64,000 nucleotides of DNA, from positions 2,418,001-2,482,000 of the forward strand of contig OX337231.1 of the NCBI GenBank assembly GCA_946965045.2. Reading direction: 5' to 3'. The notes below the pieces were generated by a model. It was not told the DNA's origin. It saw only the letters and a list, made by a program, of their open reading frames with translations, and did no database searches. This DNA is from Epithemia pelagica (Eukaryota; Bacillariophyta; Bacillariophyceae; Surirellales; Surirellaceae). Positions 39,320 to 49,698 of the stretch are shown here, piece after piece (position 1 is the stretch's first letter; each line of letters opens with the position of its first letter). The position numbers and the translations under genes are program-made.

Positions 39320-41404
39320 ATGACCACCACATCGGACAGCCTCGTGGTGGCCCACCCGGTTCTTTCCGAGAGCAGCAGCAGCAGCAGCATTACCACCGCG
39401 GAACCTGCCTTTGAGGAGGAGGATCGTCGTCACTGTCGCGGGTGTGCCTCGACTGCTTTGCGGGTGGATTGGGCGGCCGGAGACCGGGTGTGTACCAATT
39501 GTGGATTGGTCGATGAAGAACGGTTGTTGGAAGAACGTCCAGAATGGCGCGATTTTGACGATGATAATGATTTGGTTCGCAATGCCTTTCGGGGAGGATC
39601 ATCCTTGGGTCGATGTGGTTTGATCCCCAACAATGAAGGACGATGGATTGGGGGATTGCCACCCACCTCGCTGTCCAAATACACGTTTGGACGAGGAGGG
39701 GCCAGTGCACAGCAGACACGCAAACAATTGATCAAGACCAGTCAACGAATTGAACGTCAAATGGAAAAGAGACATGAGCGTGATTTGAAAACGGCCAAAC
39801 TGTCCATGCAAATCCGCAAGCGCAAACGACAGTCCGCGAGGATGGACGACCATATCCAAGAAACTGACCAAGACATGGTGGACGACGACGACCATGACGT
39901 TTCGGTCCGACCGGAACTAGAACGGTTGCTAGTACAAGAAGAAGAAACTGCCCTGGCGGCGACTGCTACATTGTATGCGGAGAAATGGTCGTTGCAGCGA
40001 GCCATTCGAATGTTTGGCAATGGACATGAAGTTGCCGCCTTGGAGGAGGATGGTCCTCGAATGCATCATGACGACGACGAAGAAGAAGGACAGAAAAAGT
40101 TGGATGCAACCTTGACGAATGCATCTAGGGATTTGTACGAGGCCTATGGTATGCTGCTGCAGACGGCGAAAGGATTGCAAGTGCCGGATCGGGTCACCAA
40201 TGAGGCAAGTGCTACCTTGGTCCAGTATGCCTCGCGACGGGACGGTTTGACCGTGCGGGGTGTTTCCAGTCAATTCAAGCCTCAATCGCGAAAAAACGTC
40301 CAGGAGGAGAAATCTCGGGCATTGTACGATCAAGAAGAACGTGAGGCCAAAGCATTGCTTCGACAAATCAATAAACTGAAACAAATGGGCTCTCTGGTGG
40401 CGGCCATTTTGTTTTATACCTGTCGAACCATGAACGTACCCAGATCGCTGGTCCAGGTATGTGCCAGTGTCGAAACCCCCGCAGTAGTCAACGAGTGTCG
40501 GGTGAATCGCGTGGGCGGCAAAGAGGATGCCTTTATCAAAAAGAAGCATTGTTCCAAGGCAATGAATGAAATTCGCCAAGTGCTTCCAGATATTGCTCGA
40601 ACGATTCCTGTTGCGACCGACACGAACGGAGTATTGGTATCATCCTTGACTACTCGTAATGGCGACAATCTCCAATCCACGGAAAGTTGCGTCGAGCACA
40701 TGGCTCGTAAATTGAGACTCCCTCCCGTGGCAGAAGCCTCGGTCCGTGTCCTGGTAGCCCATTGCCAAGAACACTTGGGGGGTTCATCCGCTGTCGAAGC
40801 GGTACTCAATACCCAAAAACGATTTGTGCTTTGCGCGGCCGTCTCGTACTTTATTTGTCAAATGGGAGAAATTATGCAGAACCTGGCAAAACAGGCCTCG
40901 GCCTCCAAAGGGGCCCGACCCGCCATTGTTCCTCGGAAACAACGAAAATTAGAAAAAGGATCTAGTTCCTCCTCGCTCGAAAGCGACAAGACGGCGTCGA
41001 CGCAACAGGTGGATATGTTCAATGACGACGACGAAGCCAAGGTGGCCGCCATGGAACACAAAGCCTATGAGATGCGCCGTGTTTGGGACGCGTGGAAGGA
41101 ACAGACACAGTGGCATCGGAATCCTACGGAAATTGAACGCGTTGCCAATGTCTCACAGTCGTCCATGCAGGAATATTTCAAGACTCTGTTGTTCCCGAAC
41201 CGAAAGTCGTTGTTGGAGGCACTGGCTCAAAAGGCCAAGCTCCGTTCTACTACCGAGGAAGCAAACGCAACTCATGGCGATTACCATTTGTACCAGGTTC
41301 CACTCGCCTCCGTACTACTTCCCCATGTGACGATCGCCGAACCCTTGATGAAAGAAACTGTTCGTCAAAAGGACTTTGACAGTGCGACAAGAACTACGCC
41401 TTGA
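39320..41404 (+). CDS. TFIIB/BRF-type general transcription factor, divergent
   Basis: Encodes 694 aa from the ATG at 39320. The N-terminal zinc ribbon has CRGC and CTNCGLVDEER near residues 40-72, the TFIIB signature. The B-reader-like WRDFDDDNDLVR follows. Two cyclin-type repeats are recognisable but widely spaced: the first near residues 260-400 (YEAYGMLLQTAKGLQVPDRV, LVAAILFYTCRTMNVPRSL), the second near 450-530 (HMARKLRLPPVAEASVRVLV, VLCAAVSYFICQMGE). Acidic or basic inserts and a long C-terminal extension with WDAWKEQTQWHRNPTEIERV, perhaps a helix-turn-helix, make it about twice TFIIB length. A Pol II TFIIB paralogue or a Brf-like factor both fit. Confidence 0.72.
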   Translation: MTTTSDSLVVAHPVLSESSSSSSITTAEPAFEEEDRRHCRGCASTALRVDWAAGDRVCTNCGLVDEERLLEERPEWRDFDDDNDLVRNAFRGGSSLGRCGLIPNNEGRWIGGLPPTSLSKYTFGRGGASAQQTRKQLIKTSQRIERQMEKRHERDLKTAKLSMQIRKRKRQSARMDDHIQETDQDMVDDDDHDVSVRPELERLLVQEEETALAATATLYAEKWSLQRAIRMFGNGHEVAALEEDGPRMHHDDDEEEGQKKLDATLTNASRDLYEAYGMLLQTAKGLQVPDRVTNEASATLVQYASRRDGLTVRGVSSQFKPQSRKNVQEEKSRALYDQEEREAKALLRQINKLKQMGSLVAAILFYTCRTMNVPRSLVQVCASVETPAVVNECRVNRVGGKEDAFIKKKHCSKAMNEIRQVLPDIARTIPVATDTNGVLVSSLTTRNGDNLQSTESCVEHMARKLRLPPVAEASVRVLVAHCQEHLGGSSAVEAVLNTQKRFVLCAAVSYFICQMGEIMQNLAKQASASKGARPAIVPRKQRKLEKGSSSSSLESDKTASTQQVDMFNDDDEAKVAAMEHKAYEMRRVWDAWKEQTQWHRNPTEIERVANVSQSSMQEYFKTLLFPNRKSLLEALAQKAKLRSTTEEANATHGDYHLYQVPLASVLLPHVTIAEPLMKETVRQKDFDSATRTTP

Positions 41405-41715
41405 CCAAGAACAAGGTCAAGAACAGCAGAGCGTTCTCGATATCAATAGTTTGTGAATGGACACGATTCACGTCAAATGTATGGGAGGAAGCTCTATAAT
41501 GCAGAGGTACGTAAACTACTTGGAATTGTGCTGTGTAAAGTAGGCGACTAATTGTAATGAATTACTACTTTCCGGACCGCTCCAGTGTTGTTTGTCCAGC
41601 GACGAGCCACCCTTTCATTCTCCCCAGCTCAATGGGACTATCTGAATCGTTCGGAAAATGGATTCATCAGAGTCAAAGCGAAGCAAGGACTACAACTTGC
41701 AACACGATCTCAGTT
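41405..41715. other. Intergenic region between convergent genes
   Basis: 311 bp, no gene or repeat seen. Confidence 0.4.
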
Positions 41716-44192
41716 TTAGAAACCAAGCATGTACCCGATAAAGCTTGGTTCAGGCAGCGGTTGAATTTCAGCTTGAATGCTCATGATATGCCACGGGTCA
41801 TCAAGCACGCACATGTTGACCCAATATAGTACAGCAAAGAACAGCGCCAAAAGCAGGATCGCTCCAATAGAGTCAACCAGGAAGCTGGATTCGTCATCAT
41901 CTTGTGAGTCATTGACAGCACCATGTAGAACGTCTGCTAAAGTCATTTGATCCTGTTCCTTCGGCAAGTTGCTGTTTCCTGGAGATTCATCCTCTATTAT
42001 TACAGACTCATCATGGCACCCGAAAAAGACATCATGAAACAGAACAAACAGGGAAACTTGCAACGATGTCGTTCCATCGACATCTCCCTCGTCAACCATA
42101 GTTGGATCATCGTGACGCACGCTTTCATTCTCCGATTCGGCAATGTCAACGATTTCGTCATCAGAACAATGACGAGTCGACTGATGAGGGGAATGCGGAT
42201 GAGCTGGAGTTACGAGGTGTTTCTGTATTTCCGATTTCGTTTGTCCCTTCTCGTCCGTGTCGAAATGGACACGAAGCGGGCTTTGCGGTATTGCTGGTTT
42301 CGTTGTCCACGCCGGAGTATCTACGGGTATAGTATTGGTTAGAGATTGATGTTGTATGAAGTGATTTGTTTCTGGCGCGGATCTGCTGGTCTGAAGATCC
42401 GTTGGTGAACTGACAGGTCTTGATGTAATAGCAGCGATAGTCCTGTCAGAGCTTTGACACTCCGCAACAATCAGCTCGCTTTCTGTAAAACTTTTCATAG
42501 AGAGAACGCGAACTATGGGGGGATCAGGTTTCGAGCTGTCGTCTTTCTTTGTTGGCCCGCTGCGATTTCCCTGGATTTTGTTGACGTGGCCTGACGGGAG
42601 CGACGATACTCTACGTGGCTTATTCTTCCGCTTTTTAGCAGTACTCGTTGCACGGGTGGATATCATCCTTACATGTTGATCAAAACATGTGCTCTTTGTC
42701 GTTCCGGGCAACGAGCGTTTTCGACGTTTCCTGGTTTCATATTCACAGCATTGGTGACGTTCCAAGGACGGCTTGGACGGCCTTTCAATTTGGCTTTGCG
42801 GTGGGATACTTGGTGGTCGCTTGAGCTTGTCTTTGGTAAGAGGAAGTTGCTTATTGGACATATCCTTCTTCGCGCATTCGTACACAGAGCCAGGGATCCT
42901 TTTGCCCGCTGGGAAGGTAGCTGAACAACAAACGTCCATGATCAGAAACCACGATGACGCGTATCACTTGTCCATTTTGACGTACCATCAACTGCCACAA
43001 TGTCTTGGGTTTTCTTATCAAGTGCCACAACGATACAGTTACATGCTTCCAACGTCCTCGGGAGGGTAAATGTTACTCCAGCGATAGCTCCAAAGGTTTT
43101 GTCATGCAGTTGAGAGATGTGGAGATCATTTTTGGTACTTTCGGTGGTATGAGTTGGTGGTAGAATGAGATTCGCAAGTTCTTTTGAATGATTGCGGCAC
43201 TCCGAGCTTGACGAAAATCCTCTGAATGCGAAGAGAGACAAGGACGCAACCTTGACAAAGCATAGATCTTCTTCTTTGAGACTAGTCTGACTGGTGATTC
43301 CGGTCGGTCTTCCTTGTGCTGGGTCAATAATGCGGAGCTCCAAATTGTCATGCGACGATGCTGAAAGAGGAGCATCGGGTTCTAGATCGCAATTTTCATC
43401 GCTGAAATAGCCAGTATGTCTGAGACAGATATGAATCGTGCAGTCCTTGGTGCTGTCCTTTGCTTTTTTGTTGCTCTCGCCTTGTGATGTTGTCTTCACG
43501 GTCCAATCTCCTTTTCTCATTGGGTTAAGAGGATCTACTTCGAAGATCCTACCTTGTCGTGTAAACTTCTCATCATCAAGTCGCAATCCATCCATAAATC
43601 CCTCCAACAAGCAAAGGGTTCCGTTTTCCTTACCAACGTGGAAAGTACAGCTCTCTTCCATCTTCTGCCTCTTCCTAGATTTTCCTCTAAACGTGCGTCC
43701 TTTTCTTTTTCGTAGGATGGACGTTTTCAACATCGCCCTTGAGTCCGAATCACGGTAAGGGGCATGCCAAAGACCCTTCCTCTCACTATGCCTAGGTGAA
43801 TCTTCGTGGTGTGACAGCTTCATTTTCGCCTTGGAATGTTGAACCTTGTCAGGGTCGGAGACTATCAATCCCACCTCTCGTTGCTTTTCTTTGCAATCGC
43901 GACCTTCGTCCTTGCTGTTTTTATTGTGTTCTACTGTCTCGTTGTTGGCCGAGTCACTGTTTAGGAAATCGTTCACCCCTTCGATGTACGGACACAAAAC
44001 GAAGCTATCTGACGAGACGGTTGTAAGGGTGGAACAGACCGACGAATCATCATCCTCAGGTGGAATAGTTACGCTCGTCTTTGAATCCATCGCCGCTTTC
44101 TCGTGCTGCATGGTAAGTTTCTTCACAAGGGCGTTTCCTTGCATCACCCATTCTTGGAAGTTTACACTTGGATGGCCGCCGGTGGACTTCAT
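41716..44192 (-). CDS. Unrecognised two-exon protein with C-terminal membrane anchor
   Basis: Exons (minus) 44192-42986 and 42920-41716 with a 65-nt intron (donor GTACGT, acceptor TTGTTCAG); 803 aa. The junction reads DIVAVD-ATFPAGKRIPGSV in frame. The two pieces would otherwise be adjacent ORFs 3 nt apart. The first exon has a basic stretch (KGRTFRGKSRKRQKME) and a middle part with alternating strands (LEGFMDGLRLDDEKFTRQG, DCTIHICLRHTGYFSDENCD) suggestive of a beta-rich domain. The second is Ser/Pro/Lys-rich and disordered-looking. Near the end SIGAILLLALFFAVLYWVNM is a single transmembrane helix followed by about 37 residues. No family recognised. The ATG at 44192 is chosen because the upstream frame to 44279 has none. 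Confidence 0.6.
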
Positions 44193-44787
44193 GGTTCCTA
44201 TCCCGTGACGGTAATCACAACGAATTGGAGAGCAATAAGACCAATGATTCCCAGTGTTCGTCTTCAGCAGCTGATCCACTCTTACCTCAATGAATGTTCG
44301 AATGCAGGAGGGAAATTTGATCGTTGTGTTTTGTTGCTATTGTTCCTCTTCCCTCTTCCACGGGACAACCAAAGCATTGGATGGAAATCTGAAGGAAGGA
44401 GAAAAAGTGCGCGTTCTGCCAATTTGTCAGATGCGCCTTGCGTGCGGTGATTCTGGCGCACAGGTCGCGCGAGCCGAGTCGATAAGACCTCAAACGCTTT
44501 GATCCCGGAGACATTTGAATAATTCCCCCAAGTAGCGTTTCCATTTAAGCCACTTTAGTGCGACCTCGGTCGAGGTAAACAGGGCAATGGTAACAAATCG
44601 AGTTTCTATTGCCCCCAGATTTGAACAAAGCGGCGAAAATTTTCTGATGGGAGAAATTGAGAAATGAGAAATCTTTGCTCGAGTGTCGAGTGTCGAGGGT
44701 TACTCCAAAGGACTCACAAATTCTACGGACTACGGATACGAGATACATCATTCATTCGACTGACAACCAAGGATAGAACTTAATGCG
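44193..44787. other. Divergent promoter region
   Basis: 595 bp between the start codons of the anchored protein and the DUF2061 gene. It contains a short duplication tcgagtgtcgagtgtcgag near 44678-44696. No gene seen. Confidence 0.4.
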
Positions 44788-45171
44788 ATGATGGATGTGA
44801 AAAGAACTGAGGACAACAAGGCAACAGGAGATGCTCCATGTCTTCCTGTACCTTTTGAGGAAGGTACAATCCGCGATGATGGAATGAAAGAGGAACCAGC
44901 GTCAAACAAGGGAGAAATAGATGGATTCTTGACTCTTCAAACTGGAAATGGGGGCGAAACGAATAGCAATGGCACAAAAGTTGACTCTCATGCAAGAAGT
45001 CTGATCAAGGGCCTTACATGGCGGTGTCTCGCTACTGCAACTACGACCATAATTGCATGGATTGTGACGGGTCAAGTTGAATCTGCCCTTCAGATTGGGC
45101 TTTTTGAATTTTTTGCCAAGCTTCTTATTTACTATCTTCATGAGCGCATATGGACTCGGATTAATCTTTAA
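44788..45171 (+). CDS. DUF2061 small membrane protein
   Basis: Encodes 127 aa. Residues 1-65 are polar and acidic. The C-terminal 58 residues match the DUF2061 pattern: RSLIKGLTWRCLATATTTII, a G-containing second segment (ALQIGLFEFFAKLLIYYLHE) and a final RIW. Two transmembrane helices are predicted. The family is of unknown function and is sometimes fused to APS kinase or sulfur-assimilation proteins in bacteria. No such domain is present here. The upstream ATG at 44788 is used; the one directly after it (44791) is equally possible. Confidence 0.75.
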   Translation: MMDVKRTEDNKATGDAPCLPVPFEEGTIRDDGMKEEPASNKGEIDGFLTLQTGNGGETNSNGTKVDSHARSLIKGLTWRCLATATTTIIAWIVTGQVESALQIGLFEFFAKLLIYYLHERIWTRINL

Positions 45172-45748
45172 CTTCAAATGATCAGCAGCGGTTCGACTCT
45201 TTCCCATCTCTTTCCTTGTCTCGGATCTGTTCCCACAATTATATTTATGCATCTACTCCTACATCTACTATGGTAATGTTCTGCGAGCAAACCTTAATGT
45301 TCTCCTCAAATTTATCTCAGCCATAGGGTGATTAAGAATTACAGAGCATTCAAACACTCTACCTACTTTCCTTGTTTCTGTGCCAGATGATCGATCGTGG
45401 ACATCGACATCTGAATCTGATGGAGATGACCTCAGGTGGAGTTTAAGGAAAAAGAATGGACGAATAAGCCGCGCCAGTAGTTGATACGGGCTGACGCGGA
45501 ATGCGCGCATGTCGGCCTTCACCCTTTCAAAGCGCTCTTTTTTCCGTTTGTCCTTTTCAGACTCGTGAAATCAACAACGTGTTTCATGTTGATGGGAACT
45601 GTGGAAAGAGCAATCGCTGCGTAACCTTTTCATCCTTTCTTACCGTGAAGCATACCTTATACCTTTTCCGGAGGGATCTTTGTCGTTTGCAGTCACATAG
45701 GTAGTCCTTTGTTTTTGAATCAAGAATCAAAGCAACGATCAGTCGACC
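45172..45748. other. Intergenic region upstream of SMC2
   Basis: 577 bp without a gene. A copy of the dispersed motif (catctactcctacatctac) lies near 45250-45268. The right end is the SMC2 promoter. Confidence 0.4.
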
Positions 45749-48700
45749 ATGCATATTCTAAAGATCATAGTCGATGGGTTCAAATCATATGCTCACCGGA
45801 CCGAGATAGATGGGTACGTTGGAAAATGAACTTGCTAGGAGAGCAGCATGAAGCCGTAAACCTCATGAGCTTCTCTCGTCGTTCTTCTCAGGTTTGATCC
45901 TCATTTCAATGCGATTACTGGACTGAATGGATCCGGAAAATCGAATATCCTTGATTCCATCTGCTTCGTCCTTGGCATCACAAACTTGAGCCATGTTCGA
46001 GCTGGAAATCTTTCAGAGCTTGTCTACAAACAAGGACAAGCAGGTGTGAATAAGGCTGTCGTTACCATTGTTTTCGACAACAGTGATAGAGAGAGTAGCC
46101 CAGTTGGATACGAGTCATGTCAAGAGGTGACGGTCACGAGACAGGTCCTCCTGGGCGGCAAGTCAAAATATTTTATCAATGGGAGAGTGTCCCCAGTTGG
46201 ACAAGTTCAGAATCTCTTTCACAGCGTTCAGCTCAATGTCAACAACCCTCATTTTCTAATTATGCAAGGACGCATCACAAAAGTCTTGAACATGAAGCCT
46301 CACGAGATTCTCGGAATGGTGGAAGAAGCTGCGGGGACTCGAATGTACGAAACGAAGCGAGTCGCCGCACTGAAAACGATTGAAAAGAAGCAGGTCAAGC
46401 TCGACGAACTCAACCGAGTACTGGCCGAAGAAATCACCCCCACCTTGGAGCGGCTCCGTGGTGAGAAAGAAGGATATTTGCAGTGGAGCAAGAATAGCGC
46501 AGACATTGAACGAATGGAGCGCTTCGTTGTGGCATTTCAGTACTACGAAGCCAAAAAAGCTCTAGAACAGGATACCGAAGGATCCGAATCAAGTCAGGAG
46601 AAACTGGAATCTGTAAAAGAACAACTCCATGTGAAGACAGAACGGCTTCTACAAATCGAAAATGAGATTGCAGAACGACACGTTCAACTAGAGGGAGCAT
46701 TCAAAGACCAACTCGAGGAAGCGAAGCTAACAGCAGACACAAAATCCAAAGCACTGGTAAAAGCTACGTCAGCATGGCAAAATGCACAACAGACTTCGAA
46801 AAAAGCACAAAGCGATCTTGAGGCAGCGCAGAGTCTTCTTCAAGAAGCGGAACACGTGGTTGCGGCCAAAGAAGAGCAGATTTCTGAAGAGACGAGTCAA
46901 AATGAGCTAGTTCGGAAAGAAACAGAGGAGGCGGAAAGTCGCCTTGCATCTCTGAAAGAAACGTACCAAAACATGTCGGCTGGAATCAGCACTTCACAGG
47001 GTGACGACGGAGGTACTCTACCAGAACAAATCAGCAGGGCGCACTCGGATTCCAAGATCGCCGAATCAAAAGCGAAACAAGCCAAGATGAAAATTGAACA
47101 TTTGTCAAAGGAACTGAAGGTAAGACTGAAGTGAACACTGAAAACATCCTCGAATGGCAAGTACACCTCACACATGGACTTTGCACTCTTCAGCTTGTAG
47201 AGAATGAGCTGTCGAAAGGACAAAAATCTGCGCAGAAGCTCGGTGAAACAAGAGACAAGGCAAAGGAAAAAGTTGAAACTCTTCGGAACCAGATCAACGC
47301 CTTGGATTTCTCTACGGAAGGCTATGAGGCCATGGAGCATGAGCGGTCTGAACTCGCTAGCGCTGTGCATGACTTGAGGAACTCTCTAGATAGTCTCACT
47401 GCACAGTTGGAAAGCCGCCTGGCCTTTCAGTATTCCGACCCCGTTGCGGGCTTTGACAGGAGCAAGGTGAAAGGCATGGTCGCAAAGCTGGTGGATGTGA
47501 AAGACCGGAAATACTCAACTGCACTCGAAGTCGTAGCTGGAGGGAAGCTCCACCAGGTTGTCGTTGACGAAGCAATCACAGCCAAGGCTCTGTTGAACAA
47601 TGGTAAGCTCACAAGAAGAGCAACTATCATTCCCCTCGACAAAATCCGACCGCGACATGTAAGTGCCTCAGCATGCAGTAAGGCAGTCGACATAGCAGAA
47701 AAGCTTAATTCGAAAGCAAGCCCAGCGATCGATCTTGTTGAATTTGACGAAGAAGTTCGTAATGCCATCGAGTATGTGTTTGGTGCAAGCATCGTAGTCG
47801 ATGGAACAAAACCAGCGAATCAAATCTGCGACATCACAAAAACTCGAACTGTCACGGTGCAAGGTGACGTATACGAGCCTTCTGGAACTATATCCGGTGG
47901 ATCCAGTAACCAGGCTGGAAGAACATTGGCCGATCTCAACGAAGCCCGCGAATTCTCGGCGCAACTTGATTCGAAGTCGAAACGTCTTGAAACTCTTGAC
48001 TCCAAACTTAGAGAATTAAAGTCAAGACACCGCGAATACGAGAAACTGTCAGAGCGGCTTGTCGTTGCGGAGGCAGAGCTTGCTACAGTTATAAAGAGTC
48101 TTTCACAAACTAGTACGGGCATTCTCCTTGAGAAACGTGAGCGAATGATGAAAGAGATTCAAGACGCTGAAACTGAATACGAAGAAATGGAGAATGAAAA
48201 AGATGATAAATGGAACAGGTACACACAGCTTCAATCACAAGAAACGGAGTTGTCGCAGGAACGTGAGCAAAAGTTTGAAAAAATTGAACGTGAAATGAAA
48301 GACGCAAAGGCCGACCTTGATAGAAAACTGAAGCTATCGAATGAAGTAAGTACAGACAGTCTTCACGCCTTCGACACTGATAGGCCTCTCACTTTTGTTG
48401 CGAGAACAAACAGGCAGACGCCCGATCCCAAACACTATCCCTGGAACTGGAAAGTCTTCGATCTGAACTTGGTGCAGCTCGAGACGCGGTATCTGTTGCA
48501 ATGAAAACTGTGGAATCCGCTAATGAGTGCGAATCCGATCTCGAAATGCAGGTGGGCCATGCCCGAGCATGTTATGAAGAAGAAAAGAGTGCTTTAGAGG
48601 ATATCAAACGACAGATGGAAAGCCAGCAAGCCGATCTTGTGTCTCTCAGCCAAGAACGATCCACGCTTCAGAAAGCTGCAGGAAAAGACGAAATCGAAAT

Positions 48701-49610
48701 TAAGAAGCTCACAGCAGAAATCTCCAGGGTAGAGAAAGAAAGGGCGGCAGCAGAAAAACTTGTGTCATCAATCGAAAGCAAACATCTTTGGATTGCCACA
48801 GAGATGAGCTCATTTGGTGTGAGGGGTGGGGACTATGACTTCGAATCACATGACCCAAATGAAGCAAATGTCGCCTTGAAAAAGCTTCAAGAAGAAACAG
48901 AACAATTGTCGCGAAAAATCAACAAGAAAGTAATGGGCATGATCGAAAAAGCAGAAACAGAGTACATGGACTTACTACGAAAACGGAAAGTGGTCGAGAA
49001 CGACAAAAAGAAGATCCAAGCTGTAATTGAGGAGCTTGATATCAAAAAGAAGGCCGAGATTGAAAGGACATGGCGCAAAGTCAACAAGGACTTTGGTTCC
49101 ATTTTCTCAACACTTTTACCCGGTGCCTCTGCCAAGCTAGAACCACCCGAAGGTATGGAATCATGGGAAGGACTTGAAGTCAAGGTTGCCTTTGGTGAAG
49201 TTTGGAAGGAAAGTCTAAGCGAATTGAGTGGGGGGCAGCGATCGCTTTTGGCTCTTTCACTTATCCTGGCCATGCTTCTGTTCCGTCCAGCTCCAATGTA
49301 TATTCTCGACGAAGTCGATGCTGCACTTGATCTCAGTCACACGCAGAACATTGGGAATATGCTCAAGACACATTTCTCACAAAGTCAATTTATCGTGGTA
49401 TCTCTCAAAGAAGGAATGTTCAATAACGCAAATGTCATTTTCAAGACACGATTTGTCGATGGGATTTCCACCGTCACCAGAACAATCGGTTCTGGATCCA
49501 GTCGAGCAACCAATGCTACCGGAGCTCTCACGGAACACTTGGGTTCCCGCAGCAAGATTGCTCACTCTCGTGAAACTGATCCAAGCAACAAAGAAAATAT
49601 GATGGAATAA
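45749..49610 (+). CDS. SMC2: Condensin subunit SMC2
   Basis: Four exons: 45749-45813, 45892-47119, 47194-48345 and 48414-49610. The introns are 78, 74 and 68 nt, GT-AG, and the model closes in frame at 1213 aa. The start [18 protein letters not shown] and [20 protein letters not shown] (Walker A near residue 33) are diagnostic of SMC2. Coiled coil follows, a hinge near 518-690 ([39 protein letters not shown]), the second coiled coil, and the C-terminal head with [12 protein letters not shown] near 1086 and [11 protein letters not shown] near 1109. It pairs with SMC4 as the ATPase core of condensin for chromosome compaction. The length is normal. Confidence 0.95.
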
Positions 49611-49698
49611 TGAGTTCTCGTAACCGCAATTATTAGCACTTTAGAGTTGATCAATCATCTGTCTTACAGTTGTAATTATGTCATTATCCTACAATGGC

